Positions 53,256 through 61,775 of a stretch of DNA of 64,000 nt are shown here, piece by piece. The translations under genes were made by a program, and so were the position numbers. The stretch spans positions 186,001 to 250,000 of the forward strand of contig NZ_JAQQWU010000003.1 in NCBI RefSeq assembly GCF_028610625.1, written 5' to 3'. The DNA comes from Guptibacillus spartinae (GTDB lineage: Bacteria > Bacillota > Bacilli > Bacillales > Guptibacillaceae). A model generated the notes under the pieces. That model searched no databases. It was not told where the DNA came from and worked only from the letters and a program-made list of their open reading frames with translations. How positions within the stretch are numbered: the stretch's first letter is position 1; each line of letters begins with the position of its first letter.

Positions 53256-55083
53256 ACATCGAGATTTGAATCGGGTTGTCGTTTAACGCTGGGTTTTCTT
53301 TAATTAGGGTAACGAACGCATGAACGAGTTCTGGATCAAATTGTGTGCCGGCACATGCTTCTAGCTCCTGGATCGCTTCACTGATTGATTTGGTTTTTTG
53401 GTAGGGTCGTTCCGTTGTCATGGCATCAAACGAATCGATAATCGTTAACATGCGTACAAGCTTTGGAAGCTCTTCACCGCTTAATCCATATGGATAGCCT
53501 TTCCCGTCATATCGTTCATGGTGAAGTTCGACGAGCGGAAGAAGGTCGTGGAGTTCGCGATTGGTTGATACAATTTCTCTGCCCCAGGTGACATGCTTTT
53601 GAACCATTTCCCATTCATCTTTCGTCAGTTTGCCCTTTTTGTTAATCACTTCACGGGGGATTTCAAGTTTCCCGATATCGTGTATCAATGCCCCCATCAC
53701 AAGCGTTTTCTGATCATTCGCATGTAAGTTTAATTTATGGCTAAACTCAATCGCATACTCATGAACTCTCTTGCTGTGTTTATACGTATAAACGTCTTTA
53801 GAGAGAAAGAGTTTTAGTTGCTGCTCTAACAGTTCCATTTCTTTATGGTTGTAAAATGTTTTGGAAGGTACTTGATTGGCGTCATAAACACAAACATAGT
53901 TCTTGCCTTTTGTTTTAGCAAAATACATCGCTTGATCGGCTTTTTCGAGTACCTCTGATGAATCATACATATCCCGATTGTACTGAATAACGCCTGCTGA
54001 GAATGATAAACAACCGTGCGGAAGAACTTCGACACCCTCAAAATAATGGTCGTTTACTTCTTTTCGGAAGTGGTTGATGATGTGATAGGCTTCTTGTTCC
54101 GTTTTCCCGGGCATTAATAGTGCGAATTCTTCTCCTCCGTAGCGAGCAGCTGTATACACGTCTTGCCCTTTTCTTTTCAGTTCTGCGCCGAAGTGTTTGA
54201 GCAGCTTATCCCCTTGTAAATGACCGTGCTGATCGTTGTATTTTTTGAAGTCGTCAAGATCGATTAACCCGATTGACAGAGGATGTCCTGTTGTTTTTGC
54301 CGTTTTTATTTCGTCTTCTAAAAGCGATTTAAAATAGCCGTGATTGTATAGCTCAGTGAGATGATCGATGTCTGCTTTTTGTGCAACTTCTTGATAGAGT
54401 TCGAAATACTGTTTAAAAGAAATCGACAGTAAGACGGCAACGGATAAAAACAAGAGCATGCCTAAAATAATCTGTTGTTGCATTAGTAAAACGAGAATTA
54501 AAGAAAGAACAAGCGTAATGAAATAACTTGATATCGTCTCTTTCAACATGCCTTGAACGATCTGAACTAAGTTTTCAGTCGCGGATAAAAGAAAGAAAAC
54601 GCCTATTAAGAGTACATTTAAACTAAAGTAAATCATTAGAGAAAGCATATAAGAGGCGACGTTTAAGAACGATAGCGCGCCGATTGTACCACCGGTGAGA
54701 ATAAACACTTCATATGCACCGATGATCATAATGCTATAGATCGCAAAGTTAAATAGGTGTTTCCACCAGACAACTTTTTTATTATATAGAGCATAGATGA
54801 TCGAGGTTATAAGCAAAAGGGTTAGCGTCATATGGAGATCAAATACAAATAGGACTGCCAGATAAATCGCTGAATCCATTGAAAGCGAGTTGCCGCTTGG
54901 TGGCAATAGAATTGTATAATGATTCAATAACAAGATTGCCGCTACGAACGTGAAGGCCAGACTCCAGTTAATTTGATGCAATGTCAGTAAGTACTGAGTA
55001 AGGAAAAGAGAACTTCCTGCGATTGTTGTGAGTGCAAGGTATACACTTACCACATTAGTGAATTTCTGAAAGATGCCCTTCAT
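53254..55083 (-). CDS. Membrane GGDEF and HD-GYP domain protein
   Basis: A 609-residue c-di-GMP enzyme. About six to seven membrane segments cover residues 1-225. A diguanylate cyclase domain follows with an intact RYGGEEF (GGEEF at 316-320), and an HD-GYP phosphodiesterase domain with HDIGKLEIP (near 462) and HHERYDGKGYP (near 520). Both active sites look complete, so it may make or break c-di-GMP depending on a membrane signal. No RxxD inhibitory site stands at the usual distance before GGEEF. A weak ribosome site precedes the ATG. A 33-residue membrane peptide gene lies just upstream on the same strand. Confidence 0.93.
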   Translation of the reverse strand: MKGIFQKFTNVVSVYLALTTIAGSSLFLTQYLLTLHQINWSLAFTFVAAILLLNHYTILLPPSGNSLSMDSAIYLAVLFVFDLHMTLTLLLITSIIYALYNKKVVWWKHLFNFAIYSIMIIGAYEVFILTGGTIGALSFLNVASYMLSLMIYFSLNVLLIGVFFLLSATENLVQIVQGMLKETISSYFITLVLSLILVLLMQQQIILGMLLFLSVAVLLSISFKQYFELYQEVAQKADIDHLTELYNHGYFKSLLEDEIKTAKTTGHPLSIGLIDLDDFKKYNDQHGHLQGDKLLKHFGAELKRKGQDVYTAARYGGEEFALLMPGKTEQEAYHIINHFRKEVNDHYFEGVEVLPHGCLSFSAGVIQYNRDMYDSSEVLEKADQAMYFAKTKGKNYVCVYDANQVPSKTFYNHKEMELLEQQLKLFLSKDVYTYKHSKRVHEYAIEFSHKLNLHANDQKTLVMGALIHDIGKLEIPREVINKKGKLTKDEWEMVQKHVTWGREIVSTNRELHDLLPLVELHHERYDGKGYPYGLSGEELPKLVRMLTIIDSFDAMTTERPYQKTKSISEAIQELEACAGTQFDPELVHAFVTLIKENPALNDNPIQISM

Positions 55084-55145
55084 GTCTCGATCACTCTCAT
55101 TTAAAATTAGTTTTTTTTAGGAGAAGCAGTGCCTCTCCTTTGTGA

Positions 55146-55247
55146 TTAAACCAATTTAAATCCAGAAGTTAGTGCAATAACAGCAGTAGTAATAATAGCA
55201 ATATTCATAAGAATGCCTGTTAGCTTAATTCCCTCTTTCCGTTCCAT
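55146..55247 (-). CDS. 33-residue single-helix membrane peptide
   Basis: A very short ORF with a strong ribosome site (AAAGGAGG, nine bases before the ATG). It starts MERKEGIKLTGILMNIAII, continues with a hydrophobic stretch TTAVIALTSG and ends FKLV. It lies between two genes on the same strand, 16 bases after the DUF5317 gene and 62 bases before the GGDEF/HD-GYP gene. The charged N-terminus and single membrane helix suggest a small membrane regulator. No family was recognised. Confidence 0.6.
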   Translation of the reverse strand: MERKEGIKLTGILMNIAIITTAVIALTSGFKLV

Positions 55248-55263
55248 CAATGTCCACCTCCTT

Positions 55264-55854
55264 TCAAGTTCCTTTTTGAGGCGCTGGCGTTTGGATGAGG
55301 TTTTCTGGATGTTTGGTCTTAACCATTACGCGCTGGATGAAAATGAAAATACCGATATTCATAATAATGTCACCAATACTAATGACTTGATCCTTTGGAT
55401 AAGGGTCCGTAATTGGAATGACGTCGCCAAGGAACCAGAAGGCAGTACCTTCGGCGAGTACGGCATGCTTGCCGTATAGACCATTCTTAATGGCTTCTGC
55501 ATAAGCTGGATCAAGAATGTTTGCTGCTTCAAGAGATACAGGCATTCTTCCTCCGTTTAGAGCCATGACGATGAAATTTAATAGAACACCGATGAAAAGA
55601 ATCATAATCCCAATGTTCATTTTTCGATTTAACCAAAGAAAGGCTAGTCCGATGATGTAAATCAGCATAAAGAGTGGTGCGCTTAGTTTCCCAATCCAAG
55701 CGTAGGTGGATTGAAAGGAAAAGATAAGTACCTCAATGACAAGTAGCAGTGGAAAAATCCATCCAGCTCGAAATGAGAGGTAAGCAAAGCCTTTTAAACT
55801 TCCTTTTCTCAAGTACCCGACAAGAATTGCTAATAAAATGCCGTCAAAAACCAT
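55264..55854 (-). CDS. DUF5317 membrane protein
   Basis: A 196-residue protein with about five membrane segments. ALNGGRMPVS, then LGDVIPITDPYPKDQVISIGDIIMNIGIF, match the DUF5317 family of Bacillaceae. The ATG at 55854 with GGGTGA five bases upstream was chosen. The function is unknown. It appears to head a leftward operon with the small peptide and the c-di-GMP enzyme. Confidence 0.82.
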   Translation of the reverse strand: MVFDGILLAILVGYLRKGSLKGFAYLSFRAGWIFPLLLVIEVLIFSFQSTYAWIGKLSAPLFMLIYIIGLAFLWLNRKMNIGIMILFIGVLLNFIVMALNGGRMPVSLEAANILDPAYAEAIKNGLYGKHAVLAEGTAFWFLGDVIPITDPYPKDQVISIGDIIMNIGIFIFIQRVMVKTKHPENLIQTPAPQKGT

Positions 55855-56060
55855 TGAAGTCACCCGATTTGTGTCATTTTATTATTAGTTTAGCAGAGGG
55901 GTGGACGATTAGGAAGAATTTTCTTAAAAATGACAATAATCGTTTTACTGTTTACTTGTCCTTTCATAGAAAAGCTGGACAATCGATCAACTCTTTTAGC
56001 TCCTTTTAATTTAAGGATTCGTGATAGGATATATGTAAAGAATGATAGGGAGGTAGAGTT

Positions 56061-56987
56061 ATGGAAAACGTGTATATCGGAGTAGACCTAGGTGGGACAA
56101 ACCTTCGTGTTGGGATTGTCGATGGGAACGGACGCATACTGCAAGTAAAACAAATAGCGACAGAAGCCGAACAGGGCTACGAATCGATTATTGAGCGAAT
56201 GACCAATTTAATAAAAGAAGTGAAAAAAGCATATTCTGCGGTTTCCATTGGGATTGGTACACCAGGTCCTCTGAATCCATTTGATGGAATCGTGGTATCT
56301 CCACCTAATCTCCCTGGATGGAAAGATGTCCCAATCACCTCGCTAATTGAAGAAGCAATCGGTATTCCAACGTATCTCGTGAATGATGCTGATGCAGCTG
56401 CGTTAGGTGAAGCCTTATACGGAGGGGGAAGGGATCGAGAAAGCTCGTTTTACATAACAGTTAGCACAGGCGTTGGCGGAGGCTATGTCCATAATAATCG
56501 CCTCATGCAAGGAGAACATGGCTATAGTGCTGAGATTGGCAACATGATTATCCAACCAGGTGGCCAGAAACATGCGAATATGAATGCAGGTTCTCTTGAA
56601 GCACTTGCTTCGGGTACGTCAATTGCACGGGAAGGTAAGGCACGACTTGGCAAAACAATTGGCGCAGAAGAAGTATTTCAACTTGCCGAAGAAGAAAACG
56701 AAGAAGCAGTAGCGATTATTGAAGAAGCGGTAGACGCGCTTGCAATCGGAATCGCCAATCTCGTTCATACGGTTGATCCGTCTGTCTTTATTCTCGGTGG
56801 TGGCGTGATGCAGTCAAGAGAAATGATTTTACCGATGTTACGAAAAAAGGTCGATACCTATGTGTATGAGGGACTTCGTGGGAAAGTCGCAATCGAACCC
56901 GTTCAGCTCCATGATAAAGCTGGCATTATTGGGGCAGCGATGCATGGGCGTCAGAAATTTGAAGACGAAAAGCTGAAAAAAGAGTAG
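56061..56987 (+). CDS. ROK family sugar kinase lacking the zinc motif
   Basis: A 308-residue ROK protein without a DNA-binding domain. DLGGTNLRVG (phosphate loop), GIGTPGPL, NDADAAALGE with the catalytic Asp, STGVGGG and ILGGGVM are present, so a hexokinase/glucokinase-type activity is likely. The ROK zinc signature with four Cys/His is replaced: after GNMIIQPGG comes QKHANMNAGSLEALASG, retaining only the Glu. GGGAGG precedes the ATG. manA follows after 11 bases, which points to mannose, fructose or glucose as substrate. Confidence 0.88.
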   Translation: MENVYIGVDLGGTNLRVGIVDGNGRILQVKQIATEAEQGYESIIERMTNLIKEVKKAYSAVSIGIGTPGPLNPFDGIVVSPPNLPGWKDVPITSLIEEAIGIPTYLVNDADAAALGEALYGGGRDRESSFYITVSTGVGGGYVHNNRLMQGEHGYSAEIGNMIIQPGGQKHANMNAGSLEALASGTSIAREGKARLGKTIGAEEVFQLAEEENEEAVAIIEEAVDALAIGIANLVHTVDPSVFILGGGVMQSREMILPMLRKKVDTYVYEGLRGKVAIEPVQLHDKAGIIGAAMHGRQKFEDEKLKKE

Positions 56988-56998
56988 GAGGAATTCAA

Positions 56999-57961
56999 AT
57001 GTATCAACACGAACCACTTTTTCTAACACCTGAATTTAAGGATCGTCTTTGGGGGGGTACGAAGCTGAGAGATGTTTTTGGCTACACGATTCCAACTGAA
57101 ACGACTGGCGAATGCTGGGGGATTTCTGCACACCAGAATGGTGCAAGTGAAGTCCGGAATGGTCCGCTTGCTGGAAGGAAATTAAATGAAGTATGGGAAA
57201 GTCATCGTGAACTATTTGGTCACGAAGGTGGTGAGCACTTTCCACTTTTAGTGAAAATTCTTGATGCTGAGCAGGATCTTTCAGTTCAGGTTCACCCAGA
57301 TGATTCGTATGCGAGAGAAGTAGAGGGAGAGGCTTACGGAAAAACCGAATGTTGGTATATCATTGATTGTGATCCAGGCTCCGAACTCATTTTTGGGCAT
57401 CACGCTCAGTCAAAAGAATCTTTTAAAGAGATGATTGCGACCGGGGACTGGGATAACCTGCTTCGCCGTATACCGATCGAACCTGGGGAGTTTTATTTCG
57501 TACCAAGCGGAACCATCCATGCGATCGGTGCAGGAACGATGATTCTTGAAACACAGCAAAGTTCAGATACAACGTACCGCGTGTATGATTATGATCGAAC
57601 AGACGCGAATGGAAATACACGAGAGCTTCATATTGAACGTTCGATTGACGTGTCGACGATTCCCCATGAAGATCCGCCGTTTTCACCTGTCGTAACAGAA
57701 GAAGAGGGATTAAAGCAGGTTCGGCTTGTGTCGTCTGAATATTTCACTGTTTACAAATGGGAGCTTGATGGCGCGTACTCACTTCCGGTAGATCACCCGT
57801 ATTTGCTTGTAAGTGTGCTTAGCGGTGAAGGCGTGATCCTATCAGGAGAATCTTCTCAAGCTGTTCAGCAAGGCGACCATCTCATCATTCCCGCTACAAT
57901 GAAAGACTGTAAGTTAGAAGGCGATCTTGAAATGGTCGTTTCTAAAAGTAATAAAGCCTAG
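56999..57961 (+). CDS. manA: Mannose-6-phosphate isomerase, class I
   Basis: Interconverts mannose-6-phosphate and fructose-6-phosphate. The 320-residue length is that of Bacillus ManA/Pmi. LSVQVHPDD (zinc His), GKTECWYIID (zinc Glu) and VPSGTIHAIGAG (zinc His) are present. AGGAGG precedes the ATG. It forms a two-gene operon with the ROK kinase. Confidence 0.94.
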   Translation: MYQHEPLFLTPEFKDRLWGGTKLRDVFGYTIPTETTGECWGISAHQNGASEVRNGPLAGRKLNEVWESHRELFGHEGGEHFPLLVKILDAEQDLSVQVHPDDSYAREVEGEAYGKTECWYIIDCDPGSELIFGHHAQSKESFKEMIATGDWDNLLRRIPIEPGEFYFVPSGTIHAIGAGTMILETQQSSDTTYRVYDYDRTDANGNTRELHIERSIDVSTIPHEDPPFSPVVTEEEGLKQVRLVSSEYFTVYKWELDGAYSLPVDHPYLLVSVLSGEGVILSGESSQAVQQGDHLIIPATMKDCKLEGDLEMVVSKSNKA

Positions 57962-57964
57962 ATG

Positions 57965-57995
57965 AAAGCCAGCTCAGAATGTGAGCTGGCTTTTT
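57965..57995 (+). terminator. Terminator after manA
   Basis: AAAGCCAGCTCA-(5)-TGAGCTGGCTTT with a run of five T. Confidence 0.92.
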
Positions 57996-58062
57996 AGGTT
58001 GGATGAGGCGCACATAAATCCAAAGGAACTTTTTAGAAGTTCTTGAATGAAAAAGCTCATTT

Positions 58063-58092
58063 TTGTTCGAGCCCCTAAATATCCTGTATAAT
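58063..58092 (+). promoter_or_regulatory. Promoter of the ABC exporter operon
   Basis: TTGTTC (58063-58068) and a perfect TATAAT (58087-58092) at 18 bases, about 40 bases before the start of the first ABC gene. Confidence 0.55.
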
Positions 58093-58132
58093 ATGTAAAT
58101 AAGAAAAAGACCGTATGATGAGGGAGGGCGCC

Positions 58133-59869
58133 ATGCGAAACGTATTAGCTTTTATAAAACCTTACAAAGTGGCGGCGATCATAGCAGCCCTTTTAATGCT
58201 TGTGGAATTAGCCGTAGAACTATGGCTTCCGTTATTTATGGCAGATATTATTGATAATGGCATTGCAAAAGAAAACCTCAGCGTGATTACAGAATTGGGC
58301 ATCTGGATGATTGTTCTAACGGTTATTTCGTTTGTCGCTTCGATTGTGAACACGTATCTCGCATCCTATGCTAGTCAGCATTTTGGATTTGATTTGCGAA
58401 AAGCTCTGTTTGAAAAAGTACAATCGTTTGCTTTTGCCGATTTTAATCGTTTTCCAACATCTTCGCTATTAACAAGACTGACGAACGATGTGAATCAGGT
58501 CCAGCTCGTCGTTTTTATGGGCCTACGGATTATGGTTCGAGCTCCCTTGCTTGTCGTTGGTGGCGTCGTCATGGCTTTTGTTGTCGATGTACAACTTGCT
58601 CTCCTATTAACCGCTGCCATTCCACTTGTCATTGTCTTTCTTTATTTTGTGATGAAAAAAGGCGTTCCGCTTTTCAGCTCCGTTCAAGAGAAGCTAGACC
58701 GAGTTAACGGCGTCATGAGAGAGAACTTAGTTGGCGTTAGACTAATTAAAGCCTACCTGAGAAGTAAGCACGAGCAGCAAAGATTTAAAAAGGTGAATGA
58801 AAATTTAATGAGTCAAACCGTTACATCCCTACGTTTAATTGAACTCGCTACGCCGGTACTCTTGATTCTAATGAATATTGCCATTGTGGCTGTCATTTGG
58901 TTTGGCGGTGTAAAAGTTGTGGCTGGCACTGCACAAGTTGGTGAAATTTCAGCCATCATTACATATTGTACGCGGATTACAGTGGCGCTGACGATGTTTT
59001 CGTTTATCCTTATGCTTCTATCAAGAGCAAGAGCTTCTGCCCATCGGATGAAGGAAGTATTGGAGACAGAAACCTATGTTGAAAATGAATCAGGCGTTAA
59101 GCCAGCCGCATTTGAAAAGCTAGAATTTCAACATGTAAGTTTCCACTATCCGGGTTCAGAAGATGAGGTTCTTAAAGATCTTAATTTCACAGTAGAAAAA
59201 GGGCAGCTTATTGGGGTCATGGGGGCGACAGGATCGGGAAAATCTTCGATGATTCAGCTGATTCCAAGGTTGTATGAACCGACAGAAGGAAACGTTATGT
59301 TCAATGGACTTAACGAGACGGCCATTCATCTCGATGAATTAAGGACTCGCATCGGCGTTGTTCCTCAGGAAGTGGTTCTTTTTAGTGGCACCATTGGCGA
59401 TAATATTCGTTGGGGAAAAGAGGATGCGAGCTTTGAAGAAGTGGAGCATGCAGCTAAAGCAGCTCAGATTCATTCTTTTATTCTGACGCTCCCCAATCAG
59501 TATGATACGGTTCTAGGACAAAAAGGTATTAACCTTTCGGGTGGTCAAAAACAGCGGTTATCCATTGCCCGAGCTCTCATTCGAAATCCTGAAATTTTAA
59601 TTCTAGATGATAGTACGAGTGCCCTTGATCTTCATACAGAGGCTGAACTCCAAAAAGCATTAAAGGATCAAGAAAGCATGATTTTATTAATTGCACAGAA
59701 AATCAGTTCAATAAAAGAAGCCGATAAGATTCTTTTACTCGATGATGGGGCCATTATTGGGGAAGGGACCCATGATCAGCTTCTTGAAAGAAGTGCGGTT
59801 TATCGAGAAATTTACATTTCTCAATACGGAGAGGAGGCCGCCAATGAACTCAAACAAAAAACGCTTTAA
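58133..59869 (+). CDS. ABC exporter half-transporter, degenerate-site subunit (YfiB-like)
   Basis: A 578-residue type IV ABC exporter half with six membrane segments and a C-terminal ATPase. Walker A GATGSGKSS is near residue 363 and the signature LSGGQKQRL near 468. Walker B reads EILILDDSTSALD: the catalytic Glu is Asp, so its own site is degenerate. The ATG at 58133 with GAGGGAGG was chosen over an upstream ATG. It forms a heterodimer with the next gene, probably exporting a lipophilic compound or drug. Similar pairs are YfiB/YfiC and BmrC/BmrD. Confidence 0.9.
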   Translation: MRNVLAFIKPYKVAAIIAALLMLVELAVELWLPLFMADIIDNGIAKENLSVITELGIWMIVLTVISFVASIVNTYLASYASQHFGFDLRKALFEKVQSFAFADFNRFPTSSLLTRLTNDVNQVQLVVFMGLRIMVRAPLLVVGGVVMAFVVDVQLALLLTAAIPLVIVFLYFVMKKGVPLFSSVQEKLDRVNGVMRENLVGVRLIKAYLRSKHEQQRFKKVNENLMSQTVTSLRLIELATPVLLILMNIAIVAVIWFGGVKVVAGTAQVGEISAIITYCTRITVALTMFSFILMLLSRARASAHRMKEVLETETYVENESGVKPAAFEKLEFQHVSFHYPGSEDEVLKDLNFTVEKGQLIGVMGATGSGKSSMIQLIPRLYEPTEGNVMFNGLNETAIHLDELRTRIGVVPQEVVLFSGTIGDNIRWGKEDASFEEVEHAAKAAQIHSFILTLPNQYDTVLGQKGINLSGGQKQRLSIARALIRNPEILILDDSTSALDLHTEAELQKALKDQESMILLIAQKISSIKEADKILLLDDGAIIGEGTHDQLLERSAVYREIYISQYGEEAANELKQKTL

Positions 59870-61607
59870 ACAGCAGAGGAAACGTCCTGACGATTTTAAA
59901 GGAACGGTTGGCCGAATTTGGAGATATCTATCCATCCAAAAAGGCTGGCTTCTTCTCGTTATTGTGATGGTTGTTTTTAGTTCTGGGTTCAGTCTACTTG
60001 GACCGTATTTAACGAGTGTGGCAATTGATAACTATCTCGTGCCAGGAAAGCTGGACGGCTTGCCACTGATTCTAGGTCTGCTTATCGCCGTTTATGTGCT
60101 GCAATCAGCAGCCACCTTTTTTCAAAATTTTTGGATGATCGGCATTGCACAGAAAACAGTTTATCGGATGAGGAAAGATTTGTTTCATCATCTTCATCGT
60201 CTGCCGATTCCCTTTTTTGATAAGAAAACCCACGGTGAATTAATGAGTCGGTTAACAAACGATATTGAAAATGTCAGCCGTACGTTAAATAGTTCTGTCA
60301 TCCAGATTTTTTCAAGTGTCCTTACTTTGATAGGTACTGTGGCACTGATGCTGTGGTTAAGTCCGCTTTTAACGGTCATTACGTTCACGATTATTCCTTT
60401 AATGTTTCTAGGTATGAAATGGATTACGAAACGAACGGGACATTATTTTAAAGAGCAGCAGCGAAACCTTGGTGAAATGAATAGCGTAATTGAAGAAACG
60501 CTGTCAGGACAACAAATTATCAAGTCTTTTTCTCAAGAAAAACGTGTGTTAAAAGAATTGGATGAAAAAAACGAAGCGCTACGAACGTCAGGATTCTGGG
60601 CGATGACCTATTCAGGTTTTATCCCAAAACTCATGAACGTCTTAAATAACCTTAGCTTCTTACTTATTGCAGCTGCAGGTGGCTTGCTTTCGCTTAATGG
60701 TTTTGTATCAATCGGTGTCATAGTGGCGTTTATTCAATACTCGCGACTTTTTACTCGACCGCTGAATGACCTGGCCAATCAGTTTAATACAATTCTATCG
60801 GCTGTTGCTGGTGCGGAACGCGTTTTTAATATCCTTGATGAGAAAGAAGAGCATCCTGATGTGAGAGACGCGGTGGTACTCCAGCAGGTAAAAGGGAAAG
60901 TAACGTTTCAGAACGTTTCATTTGGTTATGAGAAGGACGGTTCGACGCTTACGGATGTTTCTTTTGAGGCGAAACCTGGTGAATCTGTTGCGATTATTGG
61001 ACCAACCGGAGCAGGAAAAACAACGATCGTGAATCTCCTCATGCGATTTTACGAACTCAATGGGGGCAAAATTGAAGTCGATGATCACGATGTGACCAAA
61101 GTGAAAAGGGAAAGTTTGCGGCAAAACATGGGGTTTGTTCTACAGGACACTTTCTTATTTAATGGAACCGTTCGCGAAAACATTCGCTATGGTCGGCTAC
61201 ACGCGAGCGATGAAGAAGTAGAGGAAGCGGCGCGAGTAGCAAACGCGCACACGTTTATTACACGATTATCAGAAGGATATGATACTGTACTGAATCAGGA
61301 CGGCGGTGGCATTAGTCACGGTCAAAGACAGCTTCTTTCAATCGCAAGAGCGGTCCTTGCTGATCCTGCGATTTTGATTCTGGATGAAGCAACGAGCAGC
61401 ATTGATACACGAACAGAAATTCAAATACAAAAAGCACTATGGGCGTTAATGGAAGGACGAACAAGCTTCATTATCGCGCATCGTTTGAATACCATTCAAC
61501 GTGCTGATCAAATTATTGCACTCGATCAAGGAAAGATTATCGAAAAAGGTACGCATGAAGAATTGTTAGAACAAAAAGGTTACTTGTGGGGTCAGGTCGG
61601 AACCTGA
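59844..61607 (+). CDS. ABC exporter half-transporter, catalytic subunit (YfiC-like)
   Basis: A 587-residue partner of the preceding protein, overlapping it by 26 bases. After a basic N-terminus come six membrane segments and an ATPase with Walker A GPTGAGKTT, an unusual signature ISHGQRQLL in place of LSGGQ, and a complete Walker B ILILDEATSSID. The ATG at 59844 follows GGAGAGGAGG. The final codons (GQVGT) and the TGA come from a palindromic repeat that replaced the last part of the gene; related proteins extend about ten residues further. Confidence 0.9.
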   Translation: MNSNKKRFKQQRKRPDDFKGTVGRIWRYLSIQKGWLLLVIVMVVFSSGFSLLGPYLTSVAIDNYLVPGKLDGLPLILGLLIAVYVLQSAATFFQNFWMIGIAQKTVYRMRKDLFHHLHRLPIPFFDKKTHGELMSRLTNDIENVSRTLNSSVIQIFSSVLTLIGTVALMLWLSPLLTVITFTIIPLMFLGMKWITKRTGHYFKEQQRNLGEMNSVIEETLSGQQIIKSFSQEKRVLKELDEKNEALRTSGFWAMTYSGFIPKLMNVLNNLSFLLIAAAGGLLSLNGFVSIGVIVAFIQYSRLFTRPLNDLANQFNTILSAVAGAERVFNILDEKEEHPDVRDAVVLQQVKGKVTFQNVSFGYEKDGSTLTDVSFEAKPGESVAIIGPTGAGKTTIVNLLMRFYELNGGKIEVDDHDVTKVKRESLRQNMGFVLQDTFLFNGTVRENIRYGRLHASDEEVEEAARVANAHTFITRLSEGYDTVLNQDGGGISHGQRQLLSIARAVLADPAILILDEATSSIDTRTEIQIQKALWALMEGRTSFIIAHRLNTIQRADQIIALDQGKIIEKGTHEELLEQKGYLWGQVGT

Positions 61608-61664
61608 CCCCCTCAAAAGACAAAACAAGGCGATTGTCCACCACAGGCGGACAATCGCTTTTTT
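61588..61664. repeat. Palindromic repeat copy h (complete, two hairpins), overlapping the ABC gene stop
   Basis: A 24-bp palindrome at 61588-61611 with an imperfect centre (TCGGAA), the linker CTCAAAAGACAAAACAAG and a second hairpin GCGATTGTCC-(9)-GGACAATCGC at 61630-61658, followed by six T. The second hairpin is a good terminator for the exporter operon. Confidence 0.9.
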
Positions 61665-61775
61665 GCGTAGAAACAAAAGAACGTAGAAATCATATTGCAA
61701 GGTGTAAACGAGTATGAGTAAACTAAGACCATGGCTTCAATAGGAAAATGTTGTTAATCACTGGGGGTGGAAAAC

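Noticed and set aside
13409-61664. CRISPR array
   Set aside because: The repeats are far apart, palindromic and placed at gene ends, with no regular spacers and no cas genes.
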